Below are positions 27,201-36,433 of a DNA stretch of 64,000 nucleotides, piece after piece. The notes under the pieces were generated by a model. That model searched no databases. It saw nothing but the letters and a program-made list of their open reading frames with translations, and had not been told where the DNA came from. Each line of letters opens with the position of its first letter. Within the stretch, counting starts at the first letter, position 1. Location of the stretch: assembly GCF_031846265.1 (NCBI RefSeq), contig NZ_JAVRIA010000002.1, positions 1 to 64,000 of the forward strand. The letters are read 5' to 3'. Source of the DNA: Microcosmobacter mediterraneus (GTDB taxonomy: Bacteria; Bacteroidota; Bacteroidia; Flavobacteriales; Flavobacteriaceae). The position numbers were made by a program, and so were the translations under genes.

Positions 27201-30200
27201 CCAAACATCTTCTGGAGCTGCACCATCTCTAACATCTAACGGAATTTCAATCTGATAAAAGTTCTCCGTAAAATCATTACCCATTCTAATAAAACCTACC
27301 ATTTCATTAGGATTAAGCACTTGATTCTCCTGAGGCTGAGCATGGATAAACATACGCAACTTCTTATATTGACGCATATCTATGCTAATGTTTTTAAACA
27401 CACCAACTGCATCTGTTGGTTCTAATTCACAAGCTTCAACAACAAGAGATTGTTCATTTTGTCGTATTACTGTATTGTTATTGTTTAATTCTTCTCGCAC
27501 AATCCCTGGAGGAATTACATAATTACCATCATTATCCTGTATACTAATAACACCAACACTGAAATCTAAATTTGAACTATTGTTAGAAGGATCGTTATCT
27601 AAATCTAAACTATAACGCCTCCAGTCACTTCTTACTAAATCAAATGTACCAAAACGTAATACTGTATTTTGTGTAAAATCTTTTAAGTACATTCTTGCAA
27701 AACGAATAGAACGAATATCTGTAATACCGCCTATTTCTCTTGTTGCTTCATTGATAGGTAATCTAAACTGATACCAGGTAACGTCTCTAGTTTGACCATT
27801 TGGTAAAGTAACTGTTCGAGTTTTAACATCATTAATCTGCGTGTTATTAGGATCAGATAATGAGGTAGGTGTCATTTCAACTTCGTACTCAAAATAACTA
27901 TCAATAGTATTCATAGTATTATCTCTATTGATATCCTCAGCATCTGGTTGTGTAGTGTTACCTCTATTGGTATCTGAAAAGGCATCTGGCGTGTTACCAT
28001 CTACTCCATTATACTTTTTATAGCGCTCAAAAATATCACCATCAGTATTAAGATAGAAGGTATAATCATCATTGGCAGGATCTTCTAAGGTATTAAAATC
28101 TGGGAAACTTGCAGCTTCTTCAGTATTATCATAACCATCATACCCAACATCTTGATTAGTTCGCTCTTGACCTGTAGTTGCAAATGTGTAAATTAAAGAT
28201 TGACTCTGTGGCACTACAGTAGAATAATCTGTTAATGGCAACCCACTGATATCTCCATCTTCTGGTAAGCCGTTTTCAAATTGCTTCTTACCATCTCGTA
28301 AAACATCTTCAGAGATATTACCAAGATTAATTAACAGCTTACCTCCAGGACTTGATGGACCACTATCTAAGAAAGGGTCTTGCACCCAAAACTCAATAAA
28401 CTCAACATTAGCCTGTTCAAAATCTGTTGATGCTATTTGTCTTGTAATACCAGCCCAACTATCAGTCGGATCAATACCATTTTCTGCACCATTTTCGAAG
28501 TTATATGGACCACGCTCTGATGGATAATACGCTAAATCTAGAGTATTAATAACTGATGTTTGCCCTTGAACAATATCAATATTTGGGAAAATTTCTTCAA
28601 TAAATACTCGCCTTGTGTATAGGTTAGACACATCATCATCAGATATACCTCCTGGTCTTTGGTTACCATAAAAAATAGGATCAATAGTATACCAGTTTAG
28701 TAAGGCTCTACCAAAACCGTTTTGCAATCCGTTTTCATCTTCATTAGGAAATCCTGGATAGGTAACTCCTAAATCTTTTGGTCTACTAGATAAAAACCAG
28801 GATAAAGGAGATAATAAATCGATTGCTCCTTGAGTACCTTCAAAATCATCTATATAAGCTGTTGCTTCACCATTTAAATCTGTTCCGTTTGGAGCACCAG
28901 GAGCTAAATAAGCAAACTCTCCTCTAACCGATAGATTAGATGGTACATCTGTATCTATATTTGGCAATTTATTGACTAGTCTAGTCAAAAACGGAAGCTC
29001 TGTAGAATAGTTACCATTAATACCAAAAATAGTATTGCTAATTGATTCTGAATTGTAATTAGCTTTTTGCGTTATTGGTCGTTCACTAAGGTTTAAGAAT
29101 GTTCCTCCTAAAACAAAGTTTTCGTTAAACTGATGTTCAACATTAATACCCATAAAACGTCGAGTTTGCTGACCAAAAACCGCATTATTTTCTACAGTAA
29201 CATTAATTGGTGTATTCGATGCTTCTAATGCAGGATCTAAAATTTGAACACGACCAGTTTGATAATTCACTGTATAATCCACACCTTCAACAAGGGTTCT
29301 ACCACCTGCAGTTACTCGCACAGATCCTCTTGGCACATTAAATGCTCCGATCGGAATTCCGTCACCACCACTAGATTTAAAGCGTCCTTTAATTTGGAAT
29401 TTATTTTTTTCTGCCTGATCTAATGCAGCTGTCTTAGTGGATTTATAAAGTATATCGTAAACATACTTTTCTTGATTATCGTTATAGGTCGTATTGTTAT
29501 TATAATCTTCTGAAGGGTCTGAAGATAAAATATCAAATAAATACTCTCCAAAAGGTTCTACTTTTGTGAAAATGATTTTACCATTTTGAGTGAGTACAGT
29601 TTGTCCTTCAACAAAATCAAAGAAACCATCACCTCGTTCTTGAGGATCATTATTAAAGTTAAGTCTATCTAAATGAAAGAGCCTAATTAAAGGAGTCTCT
29701 TGTATTTCGGTATCGTCTGCAGGATCAAAAGTATTATTCCCAAAAACAGGAAAAGTGGTTCCTTCAACAGGTCTTATATAGTTAACTGGTGATGCTTCTC
29801 TATAAAAAATATTTAATCTAAAATCCTCTCGTTCTAATTGGAAAGCACCTGTGTCATATATGTTTTTCATCATTAAATCCCAAATCGGTTCATCAACTGC
29901 TGTAACAGCACTCTTAAGCATTTTTAGGACTAATGCATTATTATTAATAATTTGATTTCCGTTAACATCGTCTTCAACATCTGTGGCATTAACACCATCG
30001 TTAGCAAATTCTCCAACTTGAAATACTTGTCCACCAACGGTATATTGAAAAGCTACTGCTAAAACTTCGTCATTTAGTAATCTTTGATTAAGTGATATAT
30101 AACCTAATTGCGTGTTTAGTGAATATTCTGAGCCTTCTCTAAGTTTACGTGCACTTTCTAATTTACCATAATCAAATCCTTCATTTACAGTGGTAAGCAC

Positions 30201-31448
30201 TCCAGACTCAACATTAGTAATAGTTCTTACGGCCTCAGTTAAAAGAGAACCAGCACCTCCAATGTTTTCTGGATCAAAATCGTTATTTTGGTTATCAGGA
30301 AATGAGCCAGTAGGTACATTAACAAAACCAGGTGGATCATCTGATGGATCATCATTAGCTCCTAAACCAATTCTATCGGATTCTCCTAAGTCTTGAAATG
30401 CTACAACATTCCTAACATTATCTGTTTGATTATTTCTATTGGTTACCCAAACTTCAATTCTAGTAATCTGTACATTATTGTCAATGTATGGATAACGCAA
30501 CATCGATTGATCGTATGTATCTCTAAAATATTGCGCCAGGAAGAAGTGCCTATTTTCATCGTAATCTCTTCCAAAGAATTCAAACTCAGATAAGGTTCCA
30601 CCACCTTGAGCAGTCACAGAACTAGATTGTGATTGTTGTTCTGAGAATACTGCAGTAACTCTTGTTTTGCCAAATTGTAATTCTGTTTTTACACCAAATA
30701 AGCTTTGGGCTCCTGTAATTAAAGAACTATTTAATGGCATGTTTACATTACCTACTTCTATCTTTCTTACAATATCATCTTCAGTTGGTGTATATTCTAA
30801 CTTTATTAAATTCTGAAAATCAAAAGTTGATTCTGTATCGTAATTCGCTGTTACTTGTAGACGTGTTCCTACTTTACCTAAAAGACTTAAACTAATACGT
30901 TGATCAAAATCAAAGGTGAAATTTGTTCTGTTTTGAGGAGAGAAATTTGGATTATCTTGCTTTGAAAATAAGACACCAAAATCTACTTCTACAGAACCTT
31001 GAGGTATCACTTCGATAGTATTACCACCAAAAATAGTTTCAAACAATCCTGAGTTTACATAGAATTCTGGTAATAGATTTTTTTGTTCCTCTTCTGAACC
31101 ATCTTTTTGCCCTGCTGCTGCATCAATTTTTTGTTTGTAATACAACTTCATCTGCTCTTGTAACAAAAGTTTTTGAAACTCTGCAGGTGTTAAGATGATA
31201 GGATAATTAATATTAAATTCACCTACTTTAGCTGTATAAATGTAACGATCTAAAACAGGATCATAAGTATACTTTGTAATGATACTGCTTGGGTTAGGCA
31301 TATTAATATTACCTAATGCATACGTTGTTTTTGTACTATCCTGCTCTTGAGTATTCTGAGCGTTTAAGGTAAACCCAAAGCACAGAACTACAATAAAGAT
31401 GTAATATTTAAGCGGTGATTGAAGTATAGTAAAGTTGGTCGTATTCAA
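24246..31448 (-). CDS. sprA: SprA, outer-membrane translocon of the type IX secretion system
   Basis: 2400 residues, the expected giant size. A signal peptide (about residues 1-30, ending LNAQ) precedes a very long beta-strand-rich protein with many aromatic residues. Segments such as GSVEVDFGVLFSKQDNP, FDFDQRISLSLLGKVGTRLQV and VTAVFSEQQSQSSSV belong to the conserved N-terminal SprA motif, which recurs later. SprA forms a 36-strand barrel through which T9SS cargo crosses the outer membrane; loss blocks gliding and secretion in Flavobacterium johnsoniae. The gene begins 6 bases after ruvA and probably uses the promoter upstream of ruvA. No frameshift or truncation is seen. Confidence 0.97.
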   Translation of the reverse strand: MNTTNFTILQSPLKYYIFIVVLCFGFTLNAQNTQEQDSTKTTYALGNINMPNPSSIITKYTYDPVLDRYIYTAKVGEFNINYPIILTPAEFQKLLLQEQMKLYYKQKIDAAAGQKDGSEEEQKNLLPEFYVNSGLFETIFGGNTIEVIPQGSVEVDFGVLFSKQDNPNFSPQNRTNFTFDFDQRISLSLLGKVGTRLQVTANYDTESTFDFQNLIKLEYTPTEDDIVRKIEVGNVNMPLNSSLITGAQSLFGVKTELQFGKTRVTAVFSEQQSQSSSVTAQGGGTLSEFEFFGRDYDENRHFFLAQYFRDTYDQSMLRYPYIDNNVQITRIEVWVTNRNNQTDNVRNVVAFQDLGESDRIGLGANDDPSDDPPGFVNVPTGSFPDNQNNDFDPENIGGAGSLLTEAVRTITNVESGVLTTVNEGFDYGKLESARKLREGSEYSLNTQLGYISLNQRLLNDEVLAVAFQYTVGGQVFQVGEFANDGVNATDVEDDVNGNQIINNNALVLKMLKSAVTAVDEPIWDLMMKNIYDTGAFQLEREDFRLNIFYREASPVNYIRPVEGTTFPVFGNNTFDPADDTEIQETPLIRLFHLDRLNFNNDPQERGDGFFDFVEGQTVLTQNGKIIFTKVEPFGEYLFDILSSDPSEDYNNNTTYNDNQEKYVYDILYKSTKTAALDQAEKNKFQIKGRFKSSGGDGIPIGAFNVPRGSVRVTAGGRTLVEGVDYTVNYQTGRVQILDPALEASNTPINVTVENNAVFGQQTRRFMGINVEHQFNENFVLGGTFLNLSERPITQKANYNSESISNTIFGINGNYSTELPFLTRLVNKLPNIDTDVPSNLSVRGEFAYLAPGAPNGTDLNGEATAYIDDFEGTQGAIDLLSPLSWFLSSRPKDLGVTYPGFPNEDENGLQNGFGRALLNWYTIDPIFYGNQRPGGISDDDVSNLYTRRVFIEEIFPNIDIVQGQTSVINTLDLAYYPSERGPYNFENGAENGIDPTDSWAGITRQIASTDFEQANVEFIEFWVQDPFLDSGPSSPGGKLLINLGNISEDVLRDGKKQFENGLPEDGDISGLPLTDYSTVVPQSQSLIYTFATTGQERTNQDVGYDGYDNTEEAASFPDFNTLEDPANDDYTFYLNTDGDIFERYKKYNGVDGNTPDAFSDTNRGNTTQPDAEDINRDNTMNTIDSYFEYEVEMTPTSLSDPNNTQINDVKTRTVTLPNGQTRDVTWYQFRLPINEATREIGGITDIRSIRFARMYLKDFTQNTVLRFGTFDLVRSDWRRYSLDLDNDPSNNSSNLDFSVGVISIQDNDGNYVIPPGIVREELNNNNTVIRQNEQSLVVEACELEPTDAVGVFKNISIDMRQYKKLRMFIHAQPQENQVLNPNEMVGFIRMGNDFTENFYQIEIPLDVRDGAAPEDVWPNEIEMPLSVLEQIKSIGIANQTLTNIEPSYYDVIDGVLNETPLTDPNSGYDQADLQRVAIKGNPNFGDIRVLMVGLKNGRNDGINVCGEAWFNELRLSDLDNEGGWAAILSMDSNIADFANVSATGRRSTNGFGTLEQRPNERSREDIKQYDVVTNINLGQLLPKKWGIQIPFNYGQSEEVITPEYDQFYRDLRLETQLNNTNNRDSILTVNENYTKRKSINFIGVRKQRTGDAKPRFYDVENFTFNYAYNKVEHRDFEIENSLDQSVRAGVNYAFNFEPKTIEPFKKNDSLFKSKYWKILKDFNFNYLPSSFTVNTDIIRQFSKQKFREVELGGDNIAIEELFRRNYNFDFQYAINYQLTKALAINFTAANSNIVRNYFIDDRLNGRQDPNLNVWDGFFDLGDPNIQSQQLQLNYELPLYKLPFLSFLRADYSYTGDFQWTKGSDLNLNFEVTDDNGNTSFTNLGNTIQNANTHVLNTTLNMETLYRYIGLTKKTSRNARSGRKTQTKGAGVPNAQDPNANKTSVGKKLGNAAIDLLTMVKRIQINYQENNGSFLPGYLNTPGFIGTLRPTFGYTFGSQRDIRDVVAQNGWLTTYQDFNQQYTEVTNKNLDYTINVEPVRDLKIDLIGNRIYSENLTQNFRGLDSDNDGFSDAYEDLITNSFGNFSISTNLIRTAFSQSDEISSAAFDDFRSNRLTVANRLATEFYGTSAFPTDPEGFPVGFGKNSQRVLLPAFLSAYQGTDAGKISLGAFRDIPIPGWNLKYTGFMKMKWFKKHFRRFSINHGYRSNYTINQFRTNLEFDPDNPDELDQGGNFKAQTLFSNINLEEQFSPLIRLDMEMKNSIKILAEIQKDRILSLSFDNNLLTEIKGNQYTLGLGYRIKDLRIRSKLAGPRQVIKSDLNMKLDASIRENKTIIRYLDLDNNQITAGQTIWGINYTADYAFTKNLTGIFYFDYTFSDYAISTSFPQTAIRSGITLRYNFGN

Positions 31449-31454
31449 AATGAA

Positions 31455-32036
31455 TTATAGGTTTTTTAAAGCTTCTTTGATAATGGTTTCTACATTAACA
31501 TCTGGATCATTTAATAGAATTTTATCTACAACTTTCTCGGATTGTTTTTTATTAAATCCAAGAACATCTAAAGCAGATAACGCTTCTTCTTTGCTAGTAT
31601 TGCTTTGAGAAGTGGAAACTTCATCTATATCATAAACTTTAAGAATTTTGTCTTTAAGATCTAAAATAACACGTTGCGCTGTTTTTGCTCCAATTCCTTT
31701 TACAGATTGAATTAATGCTACATCATCTTTTGCTATGCCTTCTTTAACTTGTGCTGGTGTAAGTGAGGATAACATGGTTCGTGCTGTACTTGCACCAACA
31801 CCATTAACAGAAATAAGTAACTTAAAGATTTCGCGTTCGGCTACAGAGGAAAATCCATACAATGTATGCGAGTCTTCTCTAACCTGCAAATAGGTGTATA
31901 GCTTGAGGCTTTCCTTATCTGGAATTTGAGAAAATGTATTAAGAGAGATATTTAGAAAATAGCCTACTCCATTACAATCTATGACAACATCAGTAGGATT
32001 TTTTTCTACTAATCTCCCTTGTATATGCGTAATCAT
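31455..32036 (-). CDS. ruvA: Holliday junction branch migration protein RuvA
   Basis: 193 residues. MITHIQGRLVEKNPTDVVIDCNGVGY begins the OB-fold domain (about 1-62). Two helix-hairpin-helix motifs follow (LISVNGVGASTARTMLS and LIQSVKGIGAKTAQRVILDLKDK), and a small C-terminal domain (about 148-193) contacts RuvB. RuvA binds four-way DNA junctions and loads RuvB hexamers during recombination and repair. Its ruvB partner is at 36434, separated by malic enzyme, queG and a DUF6090 gene. sprA begins 6 bases downstream, making a ruvA-sprA unit likely. Confidence 0.97.
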   Translation of the reverse strand: MITHIQGRLVEKNPTDVVIDCNGVGYFLNISLNTFSQIPDKESLKLYTYLQVREDSHTLYGFSSVAEREIFKLLISVNGVGASTARTMLSSLTPAQVKEGIAKDDVALIQSVKGIGAKTAQRVILDLKDKILKVYDIDEVSTSQSNTSKEEALSALDVLGFNKKQSEKVVDKILLNDPDVNVETIIKEALKNL

Positions 32037-32059
32037 TTAGCTGCTTTGGTTACAACTCT

Positions 32060-32089
32060 CAAATGTAATAAAATTATTTACACTACAAA
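32060..32089 (-). promoter_or_regulatory. Promoter of ruvA-sprA
   Basis: On the minus strand TTTG (32086-32089), an 18-base spacer and TACATTTG (32060-32067) match the consensus. The -7 element ends 23 bases before the ruvA start. Confidence 0.65.
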
Positions 32090-32094
32090 GGACT

Positions 32095-34398
32095 TTAGTC
32101 TGCTGTTCTGGCTAAGATATCTTGGGCTTTTTTTTCCTTTTGTTGTGCATCTATAACAGAGATCGCGGCCATATTAACAATCTCATCAACACTAGCACCT
32201 AATTGAAGTATATGAACTGGTTTACGCATTCCCATAAGTATTGGACCTATAGAATCTGCTTGATTGAGTTCTTTCAATAATTTATAGGTAATGTTTGCAG
32301 CATCAAGATTAGGGAAAATAAGTGTATTAACCTTTCTACCTGCTAATTTAGAAAACGGAAATTTATCTTGAAGCATTTCACTGTTTAAAGCAAAATCGGT
32401 TTGTAATTCGCCATCAACAATCATATCTGGATAATAACGATGTAAATAAGCAACAGCATCGCTTACTTTTGAAGCATTATCATGCTTTGAGGAACCAAAA
32501 TTAGAATATGATGTCATTGCAATTACTGGTTCCATTCCAAAAAGGGAAACTACTTTAGCAGTCATTTGAGCAATTTTCGCTAAATCTTTTGAAGTCGGAT
32601 TAATATTAATTGACGTGTCACTTAAAAACATTGGGCCTCGTTGAGTCATCATAACATTTGTTGCAGCAGCTCTTGTTATGCCTTTAGCAAGACCGATAAG
32701 ATCTAACATTGGTTTAAACACTGTAGGATAACTTCTTGAATAACCAGAAATTAAAGCATCAGCATCACCTTCATTAACCATCATTGCAGCAAAATAGTTG
32801 CGTTCTCTCATTAGTTTTTGGGCGGAATATAAGGTAACACCATCACGTTTTCCTCGGTTCCAATACACCTCAGCATATTTATTTTTTCGTTTTAATTCTT
32901 CATCAGATTTAGGATCTATAATTGGCACATCTGCATCAAACTCTATCTCTTCTTTAAGATCTTCAATGACTTCTTTTCTACCCAATAATATTGGAAAAGC
33001 AATACCTTCATCATACGTTATTTGAGCTGCCTTTAAAACATCTAATTGATCTGCTTCTGCAAAAACTACTCGTTTAGGGTTTAATTTTGCTCTATTATGT
33101 AGTAGGCGAACTATTTTATTATCAGAGCCTAATCGCTGCCTTAGACTTTCCTTATATTTTCCCCAGTCTTCAATAGGTTCTTTAGCAATTCCGCTATCCA
33201 TAGCAGCTTTGGCAACTGCAGGAGGTATTTCGGCAATTAACCTTGGATCGAAAGGTTTTGGTATAATATAGTCCTTACCAAAAGTGAGTCGTGTTTCTCC
33301 GTAAGCAATATTTACTTGTTCAGGCACTGGCTCTTTGGCTAACTCTGCTAAGGCTTTAACTGCTGCCATTTTCATAGCTTCATTAATACCTGTAGCTCTA
33401 ACATCTAGAGCACCTCTGAAAATAAATGGGAATCCTAAAACATTATTTACTTGGTTAGGATGATCACTACGACCTGTAGCCATAATTATATCATCTCTTG
33501 TTTTAATTGCTACATTATACTTTATCTCAGGATCAGGATTTGCCATAGCAAACACTATAGGATCTTTTGCCATGGATTTAAGCATTTCAGGACTGACAAG
33601 ATCTGCCATTGAAAGACCAATAAATACATCAGCGTCTTTCATAGCTTCATCTAAGGTATCTAGCTTTCTATCTGTAGCAAACTCTGCTTTTTGTAATGTA
33701 AGGTTTTCTCTGTCTTTTCTGATAACACCTTTACTATCTAGCATAACAATATTATCAGACTTTGCTCCAAAACTTCTATATAAACGTGTACAAGAAATAG
33801 CAGCAGCACCTGCTCCACTCACTACAATCTTAACGTCTTCTATTTTCTTTTTGGTAAGTTCTAATGCATTTAATAGAGCAGCAGCAGAAATTATGGCTGT
33901 ACCATGCTGATCATCATGCATCACAGGAATATCGAGCTCTTGCTTTAGTCGCTTTTCAATTTCAAAAGCTTCAGGTGCTTTAATATCTTCTAGGTTTATT
34001 CCACCAAAAGTTGGTGCAATATTTTTAACCGTTTTAATAAATTCATCAACATTCTCGGTATTAACCTCAATATCAAAGACATCAATATCTGCAAAGATCT
34101 TAAATAGTAGTCCTTTACCTTCCATGACTGGTTTTGAAGCTTCTGGCCCAATATTTCCCAAACCAAGAACTGCGGTTCCATTAGAGATAACTGCTACTAA
34201 ATTTCCTTTAGCTGTATATCTATAAACATTATTCTTATCTTTTTCTATTTCTAAACAAGGTTCAGCTACACCTGGAGAGTAAGCTAAAGATAAATCTCTT
34301 TGTGTGGCATATTTTTTTGTTGGTACAACTTTTATTTTGCCTGGAGTAGGTTTGGCATGATATACTAAAGCTTCTCTACGTTTTGTTTGCTTACTCAT
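32095..34398 (-). CDS. maeB: NADP-dependent malic enzyme with C-terminal phosphotransacetylase-like domain
   Basis: 767 residues, the standard size of the fused MaeB type. The N-terminal half (about 1-430) holds the malic enzyme motifs YSPGVAEPC, AVLGLGNIGPEA, MHDDQHGTAI and the nucleotide site VVSGAGAAAISC. The C-terminal half (about 440-767) resembles phosphate acetyl/butyryl transferase and in known MaeB proteins is regulatory, binding acetyl-CoA. The enzyme decarboxylates malate to pyruvate with NADP reduction, feeding NADPH for biosynthesis. It appears to be transcribed alone from a -7 element close upstream. Confidence 0.95.
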   Translation of the reverse strand: MSKQTKRREALVYHAKPTPGKIKVVPTKKYATQRDLSLAYSPGVAEPCLEIEKDKNNVYRYTAKGNLVAVISNGTAVLGLGNIGPEASKPVMEGKGLLFKIFADIDVFDIEVNTENVDEFIKTVKNIAPTFGGINLEDIKAPEAFEIEKRLKQELDIPVMHDDQHGTAIISAAALLNALELTKKKIEDVKIVVSGAGAAAISCTRLYRSFGAKSDNIVMLDSKGVIRKDRENLTLQKAEFATDRKLDTLDEAMKDADVFIGLSMADLVSPEMLKSMAKDPIVFAMANPDPEIKYNVAIKTRDDIIMATGRSDHPNQVNNVLGFPFIFRGALDVRATGINEAMKMAAVKALAELAKEPVPEQVNIAYGETRLTFGKDYIIPKPFDPRLIAEIPPAVAKAAMDSGIAKEPIEDWGKYKESLRQRLGSDNKIVRLLHNRAKLNPKRVVFAEADQLDVLKAAQITYDEGIAFPILLGRKEVIEDLKEEIEFDADVPIIDPKSDEELKRKNKYAEVYWNRGKRDGVTLYSAQKLMRERNYFAAMMVNEGDADALISGYSRSYPTVFKPMLDLIGLAKGITRAAATNVMMTQRGPMFLSDTSININPTSKDLAKIAQMTAKVVSLFGMEPVIAMTSYSNFGSSKHDNASKVSDAVAYLHRYYPDMIVDGELQTDFALNSEMLQDKFPFSKLAGRKVNTLIFPNLDAANITYKLLKELNQADSIGPILMGMRKPVHILQLGASVDEIVNMAAISVIDAQQKEKKAQDILARTAD

Positions 34399-34422
34399 AC
34401 TATTACTAGTTGTTTTAACTCA

Positions 34423-34430
34423 CAAAGGTA
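34423..34430 (-). promoter_or_regulatory. Candidate -7 element for malic enzyme gene
   Basis: On the minus strand TACCTTTG fits TAnnTTTG, ending 24 bases before the start codon at 34398. No TTG lies at the usual distance upstream. Confidence 0.45.
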
Positions 34431-34468
34431 ATAGTTTAGCTCAAGAGAATAAAGAAAAAGAACTAGCT

Positions 34469-35389
34469 CTATTTAATGAAGTTAATATTTCGTGTTAATC
34501 CTGAAAACTTAGTGCGCTTTACCGCAGACTTTTTAAATACTTTTCTAAAGGTGTCTTCTGTTATTTCTTCCCAATCTTTTTTTGTCATGGATAATAAATC
34601 TGGATGCGGATTAAACAACGGTTCGTTATGAGACTTGCTAAATTTATTCCATGGACACACATCTTGGCAAACGTCACAACCAAACATCCAATCATCAAAC
34701 TGCCCTTTAAATTCTGTTGGGATATTTTCTTTCAGTTCTATAGTAAAATAAGAGATACATTTGCTTCCATCAACCACATAAGGCTCAGTGATCGCTTCTG
34801 TTGGGCAAGCATCTATACATGCTGTACAAGTTCCGCAGTGATCTGTAACTGCATGATCATAGTCTAACTCTAGATCAATAATTAATTCGGCTATAAAATA
34901 GAATGAACCTACTTGTTGGGTGAGTAAATTGCTATGCTTACCAATCCAACCTAAACCAGATTTTGCAGCCCAAGCTTTGTCTAAAACCGGAGCCGAATCG
35001 ACAAAAGCACGACCATGAACTTCACCAATTTCATCTTGAATACACTCTAGTAACTGCTTAAGCTTATCTTTAATGACGAAATGATAATCTGTACCGTAAG
35101 CATATTTAGATAACTTATACGATTCTTGATTCTGCAATTCTGAAGGATAATAATTAAGTAATAACGACACCACAGATTTTGAGTCTTGCACAAGCTTCGT
35201 TGGATCTAGACGCTTATCAAAGTGGTTTTCCATGTAGCTCATTTCACCGTGCATATTATTATTTAACCACTTTTCTAAACGAGGTGCTTCTTCTTCTAAA
35301 AATTCTGCTTTAGAAATACCACAAGACAAAAAACCGAGGCGTTTGGCTTCGGTTTTTATTAGTTGTGTATATCTTGACTTTAAGTTCAC
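34469..35389 (-). CDS. queG: Epoxyqueuosine reductase QueG
   Basis: 306 residues from a GTG start at 35389. The N-terminal part has the conserved Asp131 region (VDSAPVLDKAWAAKSGLGWIGKH) that binds cobalamin and substrate. Two 4Fe-4S clusters follow: Cys185, 188, 191 and 195 (CGTCTACIDACP) with Cys211, and Cys238, 241 and 245 (CDVCQDVCP). QueG carries out the last step of queuosine synthesis, reducing epoxyqueuosine in tRNA with vitamin B12. The family in E. coli is longer at the C-terminus (HEAT-like repeat), while about 310 residues is usual here. It is the last gene of the ruvB-DUF6090-queG run. Confidence 0.95.
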   Translation of the reverse strand: MNLKSRYTQLIKTEAKRLGFLSCGISKAEFLEEEAPRLEKWLNNNMHGEMSYMENHFDKRLDPTKLVQDSKSVVSLLLNYYPSELQNQESYKLSKYAYGTDYHFVIKDKLKQLLECIQDEIGEVHGRAFVDSAPVLDKAWAAKSGLGWIGKHSNLLTQQVGSFYFIAELIIDLELDYDHAVTDHCGTCTACIDACPTEAITEPYVVDGSKCISYFTIELKENIPTEFKGQFDDWMFGCDVCQDVCPWNKFSKSHNEPLFNPHPDLLSMTKKDWEEITEDTFRKVFKKSAVKRTKFSGLTRNINFIK

Positions 35390-35413
35390 TATTAAATTAA
35401 TTGCATCACCTAC

Positions 35414-36430
35414 TTACTCTATTTTTGTATATGTAGCATTACCACTAATGTTCCAAGTCCAAAATAAATCTCCCTCATTAAATTTATTAACTTGGCAATA
35501 TGTACCCTCTACCTCAAAGTAATTTTCTTTATACCAAAGGAGTTCATATTTACCATCACTATCAACCAAATAATAGACATCGTCCTCTTTAATAACACTA
35601 ATCATGTCTTTAAAATAATCTCCTACTTTATCCTTTAACTTATACTCTCCTAAAATAGCATTATAAACTTCGTTATCAAATCGTTCTTTTTTCACCAATT
35701 CAGGAATTGAATCATTACTACTAATTGCTTCATATATTTCATGATACATATTAAAGGCTCTTTGCTTATAAAATTGACTTATTCCAAAGATATTTTGTCT
35801 ATCATTACAGTATTTAATGACTTGACCTTTGTAATGTGGATCTTCCAAAAAATAATCTATAGCTTCATCTGATATAATACCTTTTACAGATTTTTGATAC
35901 CATTCCAATTCGTAAGTATGGTCAATATTCTTATATACTGTTTCTCTTATTCGTGTATTATAAACATCAATTGTTGTTTTAAGTCTTACATATAGATGCT
36001 TTAAATCTTTTAATAGTGGTTTATACTTTTCAGGAACATTATCAATGTTCGATATTAAATTATCGTAGCCATTGGTTTGAATTACAAAGTCTACATATAA
36101 ATTTCCTAATCTTCTTGCGTTTTTTAATCTATAATCTTCTCTGGTAAATTTGTTATTAAGTATTAAATCTTGGATGGAATCATCAAGTATATGACGATCA
36201 AATATTCGATTCGCTCTTTGTGTATCTTCAACTAGATCATCTTGAATTTCTTTAAATATCTTAACAAATTTAGCCTTATTAATCCGTTCTTCATTTTTGT
36301 TGTTAATGTTTAAAGCGAGAAGAATACCGATAACCACAAGTACAATTTCTCCAAAAGCGTACACCAAATACTTACCCAATTTATTTTGGGTAATTAGAGA
36401 CTCTCTGATTTTTCTAAAAAACTTAATCAT
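35414..36430 (-). CDS. DUF6090 family membrane-anchored protein
   Basis: 338 residues. The opening is diagnostic: MIKFFRKIRESLITQNKLGKYL, then a single membrane helix (about 22-42, YAFGEIVLVVIGILLALNIN) and a long, mostly helical, charged domain predicted to face the periplasm. Proteins of this type occur in many copies in Flavobacteriaceae genomes and have no assigned function. It sits 3 bases after ruvB and 24 bases before queG on the same strand, so it is co-transcribed with DNA and tRNA maintenance genes. No motif links it to either. Confidence 0.85.
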   Translation of the reverse strand: MIKFFRKIRESLITQNKLGKYLVYAFGEIVLVVIGILLALNINNKNEERINKAKFVKIFKEIQDDLVEDTQRANRIFDRHILDDSIQDLILNNKFTREDYRLKNARRLGNLYVDFVIQTNGYDNLISNIDNVPEKYKPLLKDLKHLYVRLKTTIDVYNTRIRETVYKNIDHTYELEWYQKSVKGIISDEAIDYFLEDPHYKGQVIKYCNDRQNIFGISQFYKQRAFNMYHEIYEAISSNDSIPELVKKERFDNEVYNAILGEYKLKDKVGDYFKDMISVIKEDDVYYLVDSDGKYELLWYKENYFEVEGTYCQVNKFNEGDLFWTWNISGNATYTKIE

Positions 36431-36433
36431 AGT

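Noticed and set aside
24246..31448. Possible frameshift or split in the very long sprA.
   Set aside because: One uninterrupted frame of 2400 residues with the expected domain pattern from end to end.
35327..35357. Terminator-like hairpin (ACCGAAGC region with T-runs) inside the first codons of queG.
   Set aside because: It lies in coding sequence, has a mismatch on the coding strand, and no transcript on either strand clearly needs to end there.
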